DNA from: Dimorphilus gyrociliatus
Taxonomy: Eukaryota > Annelida > Polychaeta > Dinophilidae
Assembly (NCBI GenBank): GCA_904063045.1
Contig: CAJFCJ010000020.1
Coordinates: forward strand, 860,916-924,915
Length of the DNA: 64,000 nucleotides
Direction of reading: 5' to 3'
Part shown: piece by piece, positions 61,277 to 64,000 of the stretch
Layout: each line of letters starts with the position of its first letter
Position numbering within the stretch: the stretch's first letter is position 1
Translations under genes and position numbers: made by a program
Notes under the pieces: model-generated
What the model was told of the DNA's origin: nothing
Database searches by the model: none
What the model saw: only the letters and a program-made list of their open reading frames with translations

Positions 61277-63861
61277 ATTCCTTAGTTAAAATTACTAGAT
61301 CGGATAGGAAGATTTATTTAAAAGAGGGTGATCAACTGCAGTTGGTATGTCAAGTTACGGGTGATGCGACAGAAAATCCGAAATTAAAATGGTACAACAT
61401 GAATAAGAAGGAGGTCACCAAAACTAATAATAATGAAGATGCTTTTATCCTTTCAATGGCTAAGAACCAGCTGATTCTTTTTATAAAAGGACTAGATAAG
61501 CAAGCTGGCAAGTGGTCTTGTAAGGGAACTATTGCTGGGGTCACACATTCAGATGAGAGAATAATCGATATTTACAAAGGAATATCATTTGATGGTTGTG
61601 ACGAATTTCAATATCCGAAAGAAGGTGCGTATCATTATGTTAGCTTTCTTGCCCGCGGTCAAGAGCAATCGTGTAACGGAAAATAACTCCTTTGCCTGCT
61701 AAATTTGTCCAATTAGATCTGTAGGTGGCGGTAATGTCATAGCGTTACTCTGGTTTTCCACAAGTATTCGGTTTACTTAAAGATTTTTTTTTTTTTTTTG
61801 CGTATTTGTAACATTCGCTGCAAATGTTACAGTTAGAATAGCCACAGAGCTAATAATTCTCTATATTCCGCTACAAAAGCTCCAAATGGAAAACAGAATT
61901 GCACACTTGTTATTAAGGCACCAAATGAGAAGATCATTAATATACCTTTCTCTTCTATCGTAATATTATTGATAATCGAATGTAATCACTCTAAACAGAG
62001 GAAATTCTCAGCGTTTATGCTTGCTCTATGGCAAAAAAAAAACCCTCTAATTCATTAAAAAGAGAGAAAATAATTCGTCTGTAATGTTGTTATTAAAAAG
62101 AATTTATCTTTAGTTCATTCACCCAGGGCATCCAACTTGATTATATTTGCTATTATAAAGAAATCAAGAATAGCCCATTCACTTTGAACTTTTATAAAAT
62201 GAGATGTTGTTGTTGTTTTTTATCGCTAAAAGAGTTTACTTTAGTATATTTTTTTTTCTAGAATAACAGCTTAAAGGCATAAAATATTGTTTATAATTCA
62301 ATTTAACAGGATGATAGATGGTATAGAGATTTTTATAAATAACTAAATAAAGAATTTTATTTCTGTACAATTCATCAATAATCAACAAGATATAGTTAAC
62401 TTTCTTTTTTTTCTTTTCATCCATCTATTCTTAATTATTGTAGAATGGTAAAAACATATTATTTTACAGGTAAAGTTGGGCTTATTAGATGTAAAGTAAA
62501 AGGAAGCCCTCCCCCAAGTATAGTTTGGTTTAAAAATACTGCTAGCCTGAATACAGCGGGGAAAAAATATGCTGATACTCGTGATGGATTGCGCATCAAT
62601 AACTTAGAGAGCCCGGAGGACGATGGTACCTATACACTTATGGCGTCTACAGATAGAGAGACGAAAACGAAAATTTTTCGTATTACTGTCTCTACTCAGC
62701 CCAAAATTACTGAAGGTTTTCAAAACAATATGAAATTGGCACATAGGAAAAAGAAAACGTTCATGTGTAAAGCAGAATCAAGACCTGATGCTAAATATCT
62801 CTTTTATAGGTTAGTAGTTGAATTTCAATTTTCATTGTACATCATACATTGTATATATTAATATAGAAAAAAATCCGAAATATTTGAACCGAATTTGGAT
62901 CCAAACAAAATGAGACCTCTAGGCTCATCTGATGATTATGTTGTTGATGGAGACAAGGGCTTCATACAGTTTAATAGCCCTGTTTTTGAGGATACAGGTA
63001 CATATCTTTGTGTCGCGAAAAATCAAGCCGGATCTGATTCCTCGTACGGTTTCATAAGAGTGCACATGAGACCAGATTATGTTGAAGTAAGACAACCATC
63101 TAACGCCAGAGAAAACGCAAAAGCAGATTTCAGAGTTACGTTTAGAGCCTACCCATTTCCCGAAGTAATTTTTCAAAAAAGGCATAATCCAAGTGTGAAA
63201 TACGAGCTGGGTAAAAGCTATGAGAATGGTAGAATAAAGGTTGAGAAAACGGATGCAAGAACGGTTACTTTCAAACTGGACAAAGCTTCGTGGAAGGATT
63301 ATGGTAATTACTCAATTATACTGAGAAATGACGAAGGAAAGGTGGTAAAGAATGAAACTCTGAAAATAAGATTTCAGCCTCAAATGATCTCAAAAGATAC
63401 AGTGGTCTATGCGTGGGCTGGGGCTGTAAGAAATTTAACTTGCGAGGTTATATCCTATCCCGAACCGTCAATTTTCTGGTATAGAAAAGACAGGGACAAC
63501 GATAACAAACAAATAATGAGAAGATTAGAAAGTAACGAGACACTCGTCTTGTACCCTTTAGAAAAAAAGATTGGAGGTAGATATTTCAGAAATATTCAAG
63601 TTCGTGTAAGCATTCAGGTAGAAACTTGGGCATTCTACGATCGTTTCTATTGTGGGGCATCCAACAAACATGGGAAAGCTGTAAATTCTACCGTAAAATT
63701 AGAAAGAGCTGAAAAACCTGGACCGCCGAAGAATGTAAGAGAGTTGGAGGTTACACCGACGACTGTAACTCTAGCTGTCGATCCACCTGATTTTGATGGC
63801 CATATACCATTAACCGGTTACCGGGTTTCTTGGCACAATATGCATTTGGTTTTTAAATTAC
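61277..63861 (+). CDS. NCAM / Fasciclin-II-like cell-adhesion molecule (partial, both ends open)
   Basis: Exons 61277-61624, 62470-62809 and 62867-63861 join in frame (phase 1, then phase 2) and end at a donor (C|GTAAGT) with phase 1. About 561 residues are visible. Five Ig-like domains are followed by the start of a fibronectin III domain (EKPGPPKNVRELEV...GYRVSWHN), the order of NCAM and Fasciclin II. Ig1 has the Cys/Trp/Cys pattern (LVCQV, LKWY, WSCKG). Ig2 keeps its first Cys (IRCKV) but has DDGTYTLMA where YxC is expected. Ig3 is intact (FMCKA, TGTYLCVAKN). Ig4 lacks both (FRVTFRAYPFPEV, YGNYSIIL). Ig5 is intact (LTCEV, FYCGASN). The first exon starts at phase 1 after TTTTACAG, so a signal-peptide exon lies upstream. 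The C-terminus, including any membrane anchor, is beyond the window. Homophilic adhesion in nerve or epithelium is the family role. Confidence 0.88.
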
Positions 63862-63934
63862 GTAAGTATTTAATTTTAGCATGAATTTCTTTCTGAAAAT
63901 TATATCTGATTCAAATAATTCATTTCGTTATAAG

Positions 63935-63946
63935 CTCGTGCTGAAG
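63935..63946 (+). CDS. possible 12-nt microexon of the adhesion gene
   Basis: CTCGTGCTGAAG lies between TTATAAG and GTAAGG, 73 bp after the previous donor. It enters and leaves in phase 1, so inclusion would add four residues within the FN3 domain without a frameshift. The pyrimidine tract is weak. It may be chance. Confidence 0.3.
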
Positions 63947-64000
63947 GTAAGGAGCATGGTTATATAATATCTTTAATGTAGCACGATACCTTCTCTCCTT

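Overview
The window is nuclear DNA from an invertebrate animal, probably a lophotrochozoan. The evidence is spliced genes with GT..AG introns (often only 50-75 bp), animal-only gene families (MAP-kinase phosphatase, rhodopsin-class GPCR, ABCC transporter, Ig/FN3 adhesion receptor, an amidated-peptide precursor, trefoil/PAN secreted proteins), very high A+T outside exons, and many TA, CT/GA and other simple repeats. No prokaryotic operons, CRISPR arrays or intact transposons are visible. The species cannot be named from the sequence.

Layout. 1-1955: 3' exons of a small multi-pass membrane protein (+). 4335-5688: a three-exon DUSP6/7/9-type MAP-kinase phosphatase (-), with an ETS-like motif cluster 1.6 kb beyond its 3' end. 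7362-8545: a two-exon peptide-type GPCR (+). 13634-14983: a long disordered protein with an acidic tail (-). 15.0-22.0 kb: no gene seen. 22.0-31 kb: a cluster of five related secreted-protein genes, four intact and intronless (three +, one -) and one decayed fragment. 31239-35710: a complete 12-exon ABCC/MRP-type transporter (-) reconstructed at splice-site level. 35.7-44.8 kb: mostly non-coding, with a possible small secreted peptide at 42440 and a possible non-coding first exon near 39.6 kb. 44818-45288 and 47260-48729: two membrane-anchor-plus-tail coding units (+) that could be alternative 3' ends of one receptor. 51630-52052: a two-exon neuropeptide-like precursor (+). 52724-53371: a two-pass membrane protein (+). 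61277-63861 and onward: an NCAM/Fasciclin-II-like adhesion molecule (+), running off the right edge.

The genes do not form a pathway. The most unusual content is: (i) the secreted-protein cluster, whose N-terminal module looks like a trefoil domain that has lost exactly one disulfide pair (Cys2 and Cys4) in all four intact copies; (ii) a short peptide precursor with a dibasic-flanked, amidated peptide and a Cys loop; (iii) about twenty dispersed copies of a CTCF-like YAGRTGGCRY motif; (iv) ten exact copies of TATACWGTATA, which looks like the excision scar of Tc1/mariner-type transposons; (v) paired transmembrane-tail exons of the same splice phase.
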